DNA from: Rubellicoccus peritrichatus
GTDB lineage: Bacteria; Verrucomicrobiota; Verrucomicrobiia; Opitutales; Cerasicoccaceae
NCBI RefSeq assembly: GCF_033100135.1
Contig: NZ_CP136920.1
Location: forward strand, 4,645,001 to 4,709,000
DNA: 64,000 nucleotides
Direction of reading: 5' to 3'
Positions within the stretch are counted from its first letter, which is position 1. Each line of letters starts with the position of its first letter. Position numbers and translations under genes: made by a program. Below, piece after piece: positions 17,900 to 27,043 of this stretch. Below the pieces are notes generated by a model. That model was not told the origin of the DNA, ran no database searches, and saw nothing but the letters and a program-made list of their open reading frames with translations.

Positions 17900-18280
17900 T
17901 AGAAGAGCGAAGATCAAAATCTGTTAGTATATAAGTCTAGCACCTGAAGAGACGTGGCTTTGCTGTGTACGACATGATCGCCTGTCACCAGTTAAACCGC
18001 TTCGAAAACACTCTCCCTAAAGGGGTGTTTTAACTGCAATCGCTTGCAACTTGACACTAAAGACTGCATTGGTTTACTTTGTTGAACTTTATGGGTCGAT
18101 TTTATCAAAACAAGCCCTCCCCTGCTATGTATGAGTACTAGGTTCCCGAAACAGTTATAGAATGAAAAATGATGAACTGGAGCTCATATCAAACACCAAA
18201 AGGCGCACTAAAACCATCAAGAATTCATTATAGAATAACTTAGATCAGTACTTCCACGAAGCCTGAGCAATTTAAACATC
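17900..18280. other. Intergenic region upstream of the heparinase-like gene
   Basis: This 381-bp stretch has no convincing coding frame. It holds a possible hairpin at about 18008-18034 (AAAACAC and GTGTTTT with inner CCC/GGG) that could end the PanB-like transcript. Near the right end is ATAACTTAGAT (18235-18245), a string also present at 14197-14207 before the first AraC gene; it may be a shared regulatory site or chance. The promoter of the heparinase-kelch unit must lie here. Confidence 0.5.
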
Positions 18281-20851
18281 ATGATCGAAACCAAACAGCG
18301 CTTATCCCTACTAATCTACTTCGCAGCTTCAGGGCTCGTTGCATTGACGCATGCCAGTAATAGCAATCACCTTGCAGAAGTTCCGGGTGAACTAAGCGCA
18401 GAAGCAATACTCAATGGTGAATACCCCTGGCCTGATTCACCAGAGGTAGAAATAAATATTGTTGGTCCTGAAGCCGGTTTCGATCCCAATGCTTTCGGAA
18501 CAGCACCCGAACCTTATGTGCATCCACGTATCTTGTTTTCACCTGAAGACCTCCCTGAGATTCGTGCCGGGATTGAAAATACCGACCTTGGCAAAAAAGC
18601 ATACGCCAACTTGAAACGGCGTAATGCGCTGGCATTCAAAGATGGTACTGCATTTTCAAATGTTTATAACGCCTTACTCAAAGGCGATACTGCGAAAGCT
18701 TCCGAGCTATTGAGCGACTATCGAAACGCTGGTGACGGTGATGGCACAGCCTGGCATCACCGTCCTCAGTTTCCGTATATTTTAACATTAGAGTGTTTTA
18801 GTGCACTCATCGAAGACGATGCAGAAAAGGGTAAGGAACTGGCAATCGTCGTTACCAATTTAGCAAAAGTTTATCAAGGCAACCTTGATCAAATGGATGC
18901 GGCATTTCGCAAACAAAAAAGGGCAGATGACTTAGAGGCAACAGCAGATGCGAATGCAATGAAAGCTCACGGAGAGCTTAACTCTGATGTCTGGCGAAGT
19001 GGACGTAGAAGTGCTATTGGCCAGGAGCCCTGGTTCGCCTTGATGTATGATTATACATACAATTGGATGACCAGTGAACAGCAAGCTACCTGCCGTAAGG
19101 TCATTAATGATTATATACGTTCCAAAACAACGATGGGCTCACACATGCCTCACCATTTTCGCAATTGGAACTGGATTGCAGTCGGTGCCGGGCTCCTTCT
19201 CACAGCACTGGCAACTGAAGGAGAAGAAGGGAATGACCCACGCATATACGAACACACAAAGGACATCCAAACCGACTATGTCAAATATGGCTGGTCACAG
19301 GAAGGTTCTTCTCGCGAAGCAATCGGTTACACACAATTTGGATTAATCTGGAGCCAACCAGCGATGGTGGCCATGGCCCGACGTGGGCATAACATGTGGA
19401 ACTGGCAGCACTGGTATAACTCTTACAAATGGTATGCTCACTCAGCCCAGCCTGAGCCAGGCCGTTTCATCAGTCACGGAGATGGCGGGCATAGTGGCCC
19501 TACTCTGATGAACAGCCTCATGTTCAAAAAAGCTTACCCCAATAACCCTTTAATCGACTACGTGCACCAGGAAGCTCTCAATCACGAAAATGGCGGTGAT
19601 GATAAAGTTGATGGCGGACGCGGCTATGTGATGTATCAATGTATTTTTGCCAGCGACCCCACGGATACGGATTATCAGGACGGTGCGACTCTAGGTTTAG
19701 ACGAAACCTTCTTTGATCCTGAACGCAACGAGCTTATTACTCGCTCGGAGTTTGGCCCTGAAGCAGTACAACTTCAGTTTGAATGCAGAGCCGATTCCTA
19801 TACTGCCAATCACCAACACTCCGACCGCGGAGTTTTCACATTATCGGGTGTCGGCAAAACCTGGGCCATTGAACACTTTAGAAGCATTGAAAGTCGCCAT
19901 CACAATGTAGTTACGATTGATTACATGGGCCAGGGATATTTCGCACCGCCAGGCGAATGGCTTGAGCTGGTCGACAACGAAATGGCAACCTTCGGTGCAT
20001 GTGATGCGAAACATGCATATGACAACTATTGGCAAACGACAATCTCAGGCTTTGCCGACAAAGATCAACCTCGAAGGCAATTCAAGCGTTGGGCTCATTT
20101 CACGAAACAAACTGATAAATGGCTCGCTAATAACCCTGGCTTTGACTGGGAAGCGAATATCGACCGAACCCCACAATCTGAAGCATATTGGAATGGCTAC
20201 GAGTTCGGTGATCCACGCATGTGGGACGAATACTCAAGACCTGTAAACGTGCCACATAATTCAGTTCAAAAAGCATTCAGAACTGCCGGCTTAGTCCGTG
20301 GCAAACACCCCTACGCATTGATTATAGACGACATACGCAAAGACAACAATCAACATACGTATGATTGGAACATGATGGTTGACTATGACGTAAGGATGAT
20401 CAGCTGCAAAACCGATGAAGTAATCCTCGGAACCACAAACAACATACAAGACAGCTCCTTTGGCATAAAAAAGCCAACCCCTTCCAAGGGAGATCCATTA
20501 CTGTTCATTAAAATTCTGGAACGCAGTATTCCAGAGAACATTTTTAATAATCCCCAAATTCGCCTGGAGACAATCGAGCTAAAAGATGCACGTGACTGGC
20601 CTAATGGACGATCTTTTGGAATCACCAAGAGATTTGTGATTCCCAGCTTCAGTGTTGAACCAAAATTCAAGACACTTCTTTTTCCACATTACCACGGCGA
20701 TGAGCTTCCAAAAACTGTTTGGAACGAAGACCAAACCGTCTTGACCATCGAATGGAAAAATCAAAAAGACGTGCTGACTTTCACTGAAAATAATGCTGGC
20801 AGAACTCACCTTAAAATTGAGCGCGATGGTGAGATCATTATGGACATATAG
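18281..20851 (+). CDS. Secreted heparinase II/III-like polysaccharide lyase
   Basis: An 856-residue exported protein with a signal peptide (LSLLIYFAASGLVALTHAS). HPRILFSPEDLPEIRAGI is the usual opening of heparinase/alginate-lyase-like proteins. An alpha-toroid region follows (HHFRNWNWIAVGAGLLLTAL, GYTQFGLIWSQPAMVAMARR). The heparinase II/III-like C-terminal beta domain includes DSYTANHQHSDRGVFTLSG, with the family's histidine-containing motif. The probable activity is beta-elimination of a uronic-acid-containing polysaccharide; the exact substrate (alginate, ulvan-type, glycosaminoglycan-like) cannot be read from sequence. A kelch protein and a LacI regulator follow on the same strand. Confidence 0.8.
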   Translation: MIETKQRLSLLIYFAASGLVALTHASNSNHLAEVPGELSAEAILNGEYPWPDSPEVEINIVGPEAGFDPNAFGTAPEPYVHPRILFSPEDLPEIRAGIENTDLGKKAYANLKRRNALAFKDGTAFSNVYNALLKGDTAKASELLSDYRNAGDGDGTAWHHRPQFPYILTLECFSALIEDDAEKGKELAIVVTNLAKVYQGNLDQMDAAFRKQKRADDLEATADANAMKAHGELNSDVWRSGRRSAIGQEPWFALMYDYTYNWMTSEQQATCRKVINDYIRSKTTMGSHMPHHFRNWNWIAVGAGLLLTALATEGEEGNDPRIYEHTKDIQTDYVKYGWSQEGSSREAIGYTQFGLIWSQPAMVAMARRGHNMWNWQHWYNSYKWYAHSAQPEPGRFISHGDGGHSGPTLMNSLMFKKAYPNNPLIDYVHQEALNHENGGDDKVDGGRGYVMYQCIFASDPTDTDYQDGATLGLDETFFDPERNELITRSEFGPEAVQLQFECRADSYTANHQHSDRGVFTLSGVGKTWAIEHFRSIESRHHNVVTIDYMGQGYFAPPGEWLELVDNEMATFGACDAKHAYDNYWQTTISGFADKDQPRRQFKRWAHFTKQTDKWLANNPGFDWEANIDRTPQSEAYWNGYEFGDPRMWDEYSRPVNVPHNSVQKAFRTAGLVRGKHPYALIIDDIRKDNNQHTYDWNMMVDYDVRMISCKTDEVILGTTNNIQDSSFGIKKPTPSKGDPLLFIKILERSIPENIFNNPQIRLETIELKDARDWPNGRSFGITKRFVIPSFSVEPKFKTLLFPHYHGDELPKTVWNEDQTVLTIEWKNQKDVLTFTENNAGRTHLKIERDGEIIMDI

Positions 20852-20931
20852 CAGCAAAGAGAATCGGCAGCGACTTGGAAGCCCACATCAGGAATCTAGA
20901 AGTTCAAAGCAGATCTAACTGAACAAACTTA

Positions 20932-22470
20932 ATGTTAGAACGCACAAATATCCTCTCAGTAATCCTGTTAATCTGTTTTGCAAATATAGGCTATTCGCAT
21001 GACTTTGTTCCACAGGATATCAAAAACCTACCTACAGCATCATTCGGTCAACCAACACCACAGATTGATGCACCTCAAGGTGCTGGGCAGATCACGTTCG
21101 ACCGACATGGAAACTTCTGGACACTCGTGTCAGAAGGTAAAAATGGGAACAGCCTTCTCTATGTACTCCCAGCACAGAATCCAACAGTCTGGGAGCAGGA
21201 CTCACTTAGCAATCTGCCTGAAGGGAAATGGCGTTGGGTCTTAGCAGACTTTTTTGGATACATATGGATATCGGATGGTCGACAGCTGTTGCGAATGAGT
21301 CCTCATAATCCTCAAAACGGCTGGCAGGAGATTTCAGCCGATAACGCCTTTCCCAATGACTCCATAACAGCTATGGCGCTATCACCTTCGGGGCTTGTAA
21401 TGCTTGCTTTCCAAAAAGGTGGAATTGTGGAATTGGATCAAATCCGTCCCAATGGTAGCGAACGTCACCAAAACCAGATTTCTCAAATCGATTCACCCGC
21501 CAACATCAATCAGCTACAAACTGATATGGACGGCAATATCTGGGCAAAAGCCGGAAACAAGATTTACCGAAAAGCAGCAGAATCCAATGCCTGGCAAAAG
21601 GACTGGAAACGAGTCGCATCCATGCCTGGTGGCTCTCATGACCTTGGCGGCGAAGTACTTGATGGAGTTTTCTACATGGACTGGGCAATAACCGGCGAAT
21701 ATGGTTACCCTTCATATGATCTGATACACTCGAAACTTATCTCGTTTAATCCCAAGAATGCGAGTTGGAACATAGTTGCCGATTATGGATTGCCTCGAGG
21801 TTACTGCGGTGTCGGTATATTGAATGGTAAAATCTGGACGGCAGGCGGTGCGTCAATAAATGAAAATGGTGAACGCTATAACACAGCAATGACTCAAGTG
21901 TTTGACCCTGAGACAGGAGAAATAACCAAAGGCCCAGACCTCCCTCTCCCACTTCCCTCTGCTCTTGCCTTAAGCTCAGGAGGTCGTCTTTACATCCTTG
22001 GTTTTCCTGAGGGTGAAGAAGCCACTCTTAAACTTTACAGCATTGGAAGTGATGAAACTGAATGGCGCATAGAGCCTGAAGGCCCATCCGGTATTGGATC
22101 CTCATATGGAACCGCACTTAACGGAAAACTATATACAGTGATCTCACATAGCTGTATTGCAATTTTCGACCCCAAAACCAGAACTTGGGAAACGACCGAA
22201 GCTCCAAACTCACCACGTTCTCCTGCCGTCGGGCACTACAATGGGGAAATCTGGGTGATGGGCGGACGCAACAAAGAAGCAGAAAACATCAGCTACATCT
22301 ATACTCCGAAGAGCAAGACTTGGCGCAAAGGACCAAACCTACCACACAATCTGATTTGGGGCGCAGCTTTCAACATAGATGGCGAGCTCTATGTAACTGG
22401 CGGATGTGAAGGTCGCGGTTACAGTAATGCCACCTACAAATTACGCTCAAGCAATAAAGGTGCAAACTAA
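20932..22470 (+). CDS. Secreted kelch-repeat beta-propeller protein
   Basis: A 512-residue exported protein with signal peptide LSVILLICFANIGYSHD. The first third has two-component-propeller-like repeats (GNFWTLVSEGKNG, DMDGNIWAKAGNKIY). The remainder has kelch-type repeats: GVGILNGKIWTAGGASINEN, SALALSSGGRLYILG, AVGHYNGEIWVMGGRNKEAE and AAFNIDGELYVTGGCEGRG. Beta-propellers of this type bind ligands or act in sugar processing (for example sialate mutarotases); no catalytic call is made. It starts 80 bp after the heparinase-like gene, so co-transcription is likely. Confidence 0.82.
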   Translation: MLERTNILSVILLICFANIGYSHDFVPQDIKNLPTASFGQPTPQIDAPQGAGQITFDRHGNFWTLVSEGKNGNSLLYVLPAQNPTVWEQDSLSNLPEGKWRWVLADFFGYIWISDGRQLLRMSPHNPQNGWQEISADNAFPNDSITAMALSPSGLVMLAFQKGGIVELDQIRPNGSERHQNQISQIDSPANINQLQTDMDGNIWAKAGNKIYRKAAESNAWQKDWKRVASMPGGSHDLGGEVLDGVFYMDWAITGEYGYPSYDLIHSKLISFNPKNASWNIVADYGLPRGYCGVGILNGKIWTAGGASINENGERYNTAMTQVFDPETGEITKGPDLPLPLPSALALSSGGRLYILGFPEGEEATLKLYSIGSDETEWRIEPEGPSGIGSSYGTALNGKLYTVISHSCIAIFDPKTRTWETTEAPNSPRSPAVGHYNGEIWVMGGRNKEAENISYIYTPKSKTWRKGPNLPHNLIWGAAFNIDGELYVTGGCEGRGYSNATYKLRSSNKGAN

Positions 22471-22524
22471 CTCCAGCATTTTTAGAAGCGACAACATTTG
22501 CTATTTCATATAGGGCGTTAGGAT

Positions 22525-23553
22525 ATGCTCGAGAAAGTGAATATTCGCCAGGTCGCCAAAGCAGCTGGTGTTTCAGTGGCCACGGTTTCAGGTGTCCTTA
22601 ATCACTCAGGGCGTCACTCTCCAGCCACTGCTGCAAAGATCCGTGATGTTATGAGGGAATTGAATTACGTCCCCCGGCGTAATCGACTTCGCCGCAAAGC
22701 TGACAAAAACACGGGGTCACTCACCAAAGTAGGTATCTTCTTCCCTGACAACCATAAGGATGGAACGAAGACACCTCTGGGGATTGGTCTGGCAGAAGGA
22801 GCCAGGAAGGTTTTGGCAGAACACAACATACAGGCAACAATTCTGACATTAGGTGATGACGGCAGCTTGCCTGAAGAAATAACTCAAGGAAAGCTGGATG
22901 GGCTTATTATTCGATCAGGGTCAAAAGTAACCAATGGAGATGAAGGCCTCTGGTATGAGCTAAAAGAACTCGGCATCCCAACAGTATGGGCGTTTGGCAG
23001 TTCATCCGTATCTCAAGATGCTGATGTTGTCATGGTCGATGATCGCGGTTGTGGAATCTGGGCTGCGAATAAGATACCACTCAGCGATGATAATTGTATT
23101 TTTGTAGTAATGCCCGATCATAATCTGGATATCGAGATACGAAATCTCGCTTTCAATGCCTACCTTCAAGAACGTAATATCAAATCACAAATAATTCATT
23201 ACAAATCCGAGAAATCACTGGCTCCAATCAAAACGCAAAGTCTTAAGTCGATTGTCACGGTTTTCGTCCCTGGTCATGACGCCGAAGTCATGGCTGTTCA
23301 CAATCTTCTACTCTCTCAGAAAAAAAACAAAACTTCCAACGCCACACTTATAGCTATCATGACAGATGATGTTTCACTTCCGATTCGTCCCGGAATGAAT
23401 ATAGCAGTACAGCATATTGACCCTGTTCGCATCGGGATGACCGCAGGAAGGCAACTGTTGTGGCGGCATCAGAATCATTCAGGAGATCCGGTTCGACTTC
23501 TAATATCAGCCAAGGAGTTAAGCCACTCCAATAATGGCTCGGAGTTTATTTAA
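22525..23553 (+). CDS. LacI-family transcriptional regulator
   Basis: A 342-residue protein. The N-terminal HTH NIRQVAKAAGVSVATVSGVL and hinge-helix region AAKIRDVMRELNYVPRRNR are classic LacI. The rest is a periplasmic-binding-protein-like ligand domain (KVGIFFPDNHKDGTK, KLDGLIIRSGS). The start has a possible ribosome site, GTTAGGAT, just upstream of ATG 22525. It lies 54 bp after the kelch gene and likely regulates the heparinase-kelch unit in response to a sugar. Confidence 0.93.
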   Translation: MLEKVNIRQVAKAAGVSVATVSGVLNHSGRHSPATAAKIRDVMRELNYVPRRNRLRRKADKNTGSLTKVGIFFPDNHKDGTKTPLGIGLAEGARKVLAEHNIQATILTLGDDGSLPEEITQGKLDGLIIRSGSKVTNGDEGLWYELKELGIPTVWAFGSSSVSQDADVVMVDDRGCGIWAANKIPLSDDNCIFVVMPDHNLDIEIRNLAFNAYLQERNIKSQIIHYKSEKSLAPIKTQSLKSIVTVFVPGHDAEVMAVHNLLLSQKKNKTSNATLIAIMTDDVSLPIRPGMNIAVQHIDPVRIGMTAGRQLLWRHQNHSGDPVRLLISAKELSHSNNGSEFI

Positions 23554-23610
23554 GAAAAACCTATATCCTGAAAAAGAGTCAGCTTAATGTAAACTTGGAA
23601 TAGTCTTTGC

Positions 23611-24618
23611 CTATGGTAAGGAGGGAGGTTCCAGCGGTTCTTCACTTTTGACAGAGTTCAGTTCAATCTGACCAACCCATTCTGGCATTACAATTTCGAC
23701 CGGTGCAAGAGCGGCAGTTTCTTCATGAAAAGAGGCATCCACCGCCTCTCGCTTTTCTTTTAACAGCAAGGCGTTAAGTTGAGGCTTAATCGATTCAAAA
23801 GATGGCATGGTTTCAGGGCGAATTTCCACCAAACGTACAGCAGCCCAGCCGTCATCCAATTGTACTGGTTCACTGACCTGACCTTGTGTAGTAAGCCTAT
23901 CATAACCAATTTCAATCAAAGGTGCTGGAACAGTCGAAGGAAAATTCTTACGTGTTGTCCAACCGATATCACCACCACGATAGCGGCTTCGCTTCTCGTC
24001 CGACGACGTGAGTGCATGTTTCCCGAAACCTTTCTCGACCGGAACATTCCCCACAGAGGCAACCGCCGCAGCAACACGCTTCTGCGCCTGCCCTTCCCCG
24101 TTTCTCGCATATACAATAGCAAGGTGTCGCTGCTCTGGTTTGCGAAAAATATCAGTTCGCTCTTCATACGCCATAGCAAGCTCTTCATCCGTCAAATTTA
24201 CGGCGTCCATGCGTGGCGTAAGTACTCGCTTCTTTAGTTCACCGATCAACAATCGATTAATGCGACGCTGAACTTCAGGATCTGCCATAATCCCTTCCTT
24301 TTCCGCCCTGGCGAGTATTGCCTCAGCACGAAGCATACGTCCTAAAACCGCCTCTGGCTCTACCTGACCTTGCGCCCGCGTTACTTCCGCTTGAAGTTCC
24401 GGGAGTGTAATAGTACGTTCACCGATTCGCGCGACTATCGGTGGTCCTAAATCGACAGACGACGTCTCGGGCTCAGAACTAGGCTCACACCCTGCCACGA
24501 ACAATACCGCCGCAATGAGCAATAACATACTCTCTGGCCAAGTAAAAGCAGTCAGGCCATCCTTAAACAATTTTAATCGTCGAAGTCTCATCCCTTTAAA
24601 AACACTTTTCACATACAT
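23611..24618 (-). CDS. PpiC-type peptidyl-prolyl isomerase lipoprotein
   Basis: A 335-residue lipoprotein: hydrophobic run LLLIAAVLFVAGC with lipobox cysteine, so it is membrane-anchored outside the cytoplasm. An SurA/PrsA-like N-terminal helical region (IGERTITLPELQAEVTR, LLIGELKKRVLTPRM) precedes a parvulin domain (RHLAIVYARNGEGQAQK, RGGDIGWTTRKNFP, VSEPVQLDDGWAAVRLVEIR). It assists folding of exported proteins, plausibly the many secreted enzymes around it. The start may be ATG 24618, 24591 or 24528. It converges with the LacI gene. Confidence 0.88.
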   Translation of the reverse strand: MYVKSVFKGMRLRRLKLFKDGLTAFTWPESMLLLIAAVLFVAGCEPSSEPETSSVDLGPPIVARIGERTITLPELQAEVTRAQGQVEPEAVLGRMLRAEAILARAEKEGIMADPEVQRRINRLLIGELKKRVLTPRMDAVNLTDEELAMAYEERTDIFRKPEQRHLAIVYARNGEGQAQKRVAAAVASVGNVPVEKGFGKHALTSSDEKRSRYRGGDIGWTTRKNFPSTVPAPLIEIGYDRLTTQGQVSEPVQLDDGWAAVRLVEIRPETMPSFESIKPQLNALLLKEKREAVDASFHEETAALAPVEIVMPEWVGQIELNSVKSEEPLEPPSLP

Positions 24619-24673
24619 TAGTTTATAGCCTATAACTCCTTCTGTTAATCTTGAACACTAAAATTTGCTTTCG

Positions 24674-24943
24674 CTAATGTCCCTCAACAAATGCATCCAT
24701 TTTCCCTGTTTCCATTGATTCTGTCACCTGTCTAGGTTGGTAGGGCTGCGTTGGCGGTAATGCGAACCTTTTTCTCCAGTTTTTGAATTTCGTGTCCCGC
24801 AGGTAACCTTTGAGATGACAAGATGCAAAAGTCACGTAAAATTCGGGACGTTTTGGCGAATTTCTATGATTTGCTGCTGATTGCTCCTTAAAGAGACAAT
24901 CCTCTAAAATCTCTTGAAAGCTACTAATCAGCTTGTCCGTCAT
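24674..24943 (-). CDS. Possible small protein, unknown
   Basis: An 89-codon ATG frame between the DUF1080 gene and the PpiC gene, same strand as both. The product is basic with two cysteines (DCLFKEQ, FASCHLKGYLRD) and a stretch NWRKRFALPPTQPYQPRQ. No family was recognised and no ribosome site is evident. It may be real, a relic or chance; the approximately 400-bp gap holds nothing else recognisable. Confidence 0.3.
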   Translation of the reverse strand: MTDKLISSFQEILEDCLFKEQSAANHRNSPKRPEFYVTFASCHLKGYLRDTKFKNWRKRFALPPTQPYQPRQVTESMETGKMDAFVEGH

Positions 24944-25025
24944 ACTAATCCAAAGTTTAGTTCTTCCAAGCTTGCGGATACCGTCCCTCTAAATTAGCAG
25001 ACGGTTTGTTTTAGTATGTTGCAAA

Positions 25026-25874
25026 TTAAAGTTCACGAATCCGGATATTGCGATACATCGCAGAGCCGCCCGGTTTCCAACGGCCACCAGGATGAATCTG
25101 GAGCGCAATCGACCCTCGGTTACCCGTTATCCGTTGTACTTTTTCACTGTCCCAAGCGGAGGGCTGATCCCAATTTTGGACATTTTCGTGATTCAAGTGC
25201 CTGGCTTGGTAATCACTACCGTCCATCTCCATGATCTTTACCCCATTTACCCAAGTTGTGACAACTGGCTCCGAGCCCGTGCAGCGAATTTTCAACGTGT
25301 TCCATTCACCGTGACGCCAAACCTTATTCCATTCACTGGCGCCGATGGAATAAGTTAGATTATCAATTTCTACGCCATCGTAAATATCTTTAGCGAATAC
25401 GTTTTCGGCGTCCTGAGAATCAGGATGTCCGTAAAGGCGGATTGGTCTTGAAATGTAAGCACCGGTTCCCTGGCCGAACAAAAAACCGATGCAACCATTC
25501 TGGAGATAGTCGTTCAAAACTTGAATGCCCCGTCCATCTTCGGTACAGCGAAGAAAAATTCCGGAGTCGCAACCCCAATCACTCTTAACATCAATAATTA
25601 GTTCAAAATCACCATACTCATCATCTGATAGAATCAAGCCCCCTTTTCTGCTCGGCTGAGTTTGAAAACAATGAAGTACACCGTCTTTTACGAAGAAATT
25701 CTCTTCGGTTGCATAGTATGTATCATCCGCTTCTCTTTCCATGATATGCCATCCCTCAAGGGACTGGCCATTGAAAATTGGCGTAAAACCCTTCTTTGAG
25801 TTGGCATCGTCTGAATCGGCTTGCAAGCGGCACATAAAAATTCCGATTAAAATCACTTTAATTGAATATTTCAT
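25026..25874 (-). CDS. Secreted DUF1080 (3-keto-disaccharide hydrolase-like) protein
   Basis: A 282-residue exported protein with signal peptide MKYSIKVILIGIFMCRLQA. ATG 25874 is preferred to the longer frame opening at 25991. FTPIFNGQSLEGWHI is the hallmark opening of DUF1080 concanavalin-like domains. Further marks are DFELIIDVKSDWGCDSGIFL, EWNTLKIRCTG and GSIALQIHPGG. Family members include hydrolases acting on 3-keto-glycosides; many are uncharacterised. It is followed in the window by a PEP-CTERM gene and a XylR-like regulator, all leftward. Confidence 0.88.
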   Translation of the reverse strand: MKYSIKVILIGIFMCRLQADSDDANSKKGFTPIFNGQSLEGWHIMEREADDTYYATEENFFVKDGVLHCFQTQPSRKGGLILSDDEYGDFELIIDVKSDWGCDSGIFLRCTEDGRGIQVLNDYLQNGCIGFLFGQGTGAYISRPIRLYGHPDSQDAENVFAKDIYDGVEIDNLTYSIGASEWNKVWRHGEWNTLKIRCTGSEPVVTTWVNGVKIMEMDGSDYQARHLNHENVQNWDQPSAWDSEKVQRITGNRGSIALQIHPGGRWKPGGSAMYRNIRIREL

Positions 25875-25932
25875 AACTTGCCAATTAAGCTTTACAGAAA
25901 TCGTGGCCATATTTCCAACCATAGCGAACAAG

Positions 25933-26079
25933 TTATGAAATGTACTTGTTAGGCTCTGGTCGATTGGTAATACCTTTCTTTGACATTTCACTCAGTACGA
26001 CCAGCTGTGCTCCCTCATCCTTCTGATCATTAAAAACAAAGGTGAGCGCCTCTTCTTGCTCAAGATATATCTCAACCAC
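25933..26079 (-). pseudogene. Possible coding relic upstream of the DUF1080 gene
   Basis: A 48-codon frame opening with GTG. It has protein-like composition (LEQEEALTFVFNDQKDEGAQ, then LVVLSEMSKKG) and ends in TAA; the frame is closed by TGA just upstream. It could be the 3' remnant of a lost gene. No family was recognised. Confidence 0.2.
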
Positions 26080-26156
26080 TCAAGGCTAGCCTTGCGCATA
26101 ATCTGCACCCATGTGGATCAGTCAAAGGCTCTGTAAATGTATCCTTTTCAGACTCC

Positions 26157-26900
26157 TTACTTGCGACGGCGAATGATCATCACCCAAGCAAACGAGAGCA
26201 AACCAGCAAGGAATACGTAAGTGTTTGGTTCCGGGATGACTGTAAGCTGGAAGCCATTGATTGGCGTGAATCGAACACCCGGAGTGATAACAACATCAAA
26301 CGAAGTGAGTCCTGTAATGCCATCAAGAGTCGCGATGTTTTGCCCTTCAACAAAGCCCGTTGTGGATGCATTACCAATAGACGTGGCTGTGTCGATACCT
26401 GTGATAGTGAAGGTAGTAGCAGCATGACCACCTGCAGTGTCACCAGTCGAAAGCATAGTGAGCCGATATATGTCGGTTGCTGACAGTCCTGTGAACGAGA
26501 GGGTAAAAGTATTACCCGAAAGCGGTCCTCCGCCATCATCTACGGCCATATAATTATCAAAAACGCTTGGGCGGCCAACAATGCCAGCTTGTGACCAATC
26601 GTTAGCCTCATTAAAATCATTGAACGGATCACTGAATGCGAAGTCGATGGTCGATGTTCCACCAGCAGTGTCAAAGATGTTTTCGAGTCCACCTGGAGCA
26701 CCGTATTCGTTGAAGTCAGTACCATCAGTAGCTGAATTGTAACCATGCAGACCATTGAAGTCAGCTCCTACAACAGCGGCGTTGGGATTAGGACCACCTG
26801 ATGCAGTGTTGTAATTAACATTGTATACTTGTGCTTCCAGCACAGTCACGGCTGTTAATGCAAAGACAGATAATAGGGGTTTCGGGGGGAGATTCATCAT
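26157..26900 (-). CDS. PEP-CTERM exported protein
   Basis: A 247-residue exported protein with signal peptide PPKPLLSVFALTAVTVLEAQ. A Gly/Thr/Asp-rich beta-sheet body follows (ASGGPNPNAAVVGADFNGLH), then the tripartite PEP-CTERM signal VIPEPNTYVFLAGLLSFAWV with RRRK end. Such proteins are processed by an exosortase and linked to surface or exopolysaccharide structures; no exosortase gene is in this window. It lies downstream of the double XylR-like regulator gene, on the same strand with 143 bp between the two. Confidence 0.88.
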   Translation of the reverse strand: MMNLPPKPLLSVFALTAVTVLEAQVYNVNYNTASGGPNPNAAVVGADFNGLHGYNSATDGTDFNEYGAPGGLENIFDTAGGTSTIDFAFSDPFNDFNEANDWSQAGIVGRPSVFDNYMAVDDGGGPLSGNTFTLSFTGLSATDIYRLTMLSTGDTAGGHAATTFTITGIDTATSIGNASTTGFVEGQNIATLDGITGLTSFDVVITPGVRFTPINGFQLTVIPEPNTYVFLAGLLSFAWVMIIRRRK

Positions 26901-27043
26901 GGTTGGATCTTTGTGATTTGATTACATCTGTGAATACTTTCTGTTTACACTCAGTCAGTATATTGAATCCGAATTTACCTTTCAAGTATCTCGCGCGCAT
27001 ATAATTGTCATTTTCGCGCAAATGAGGCCAAGCGAAGTTACAA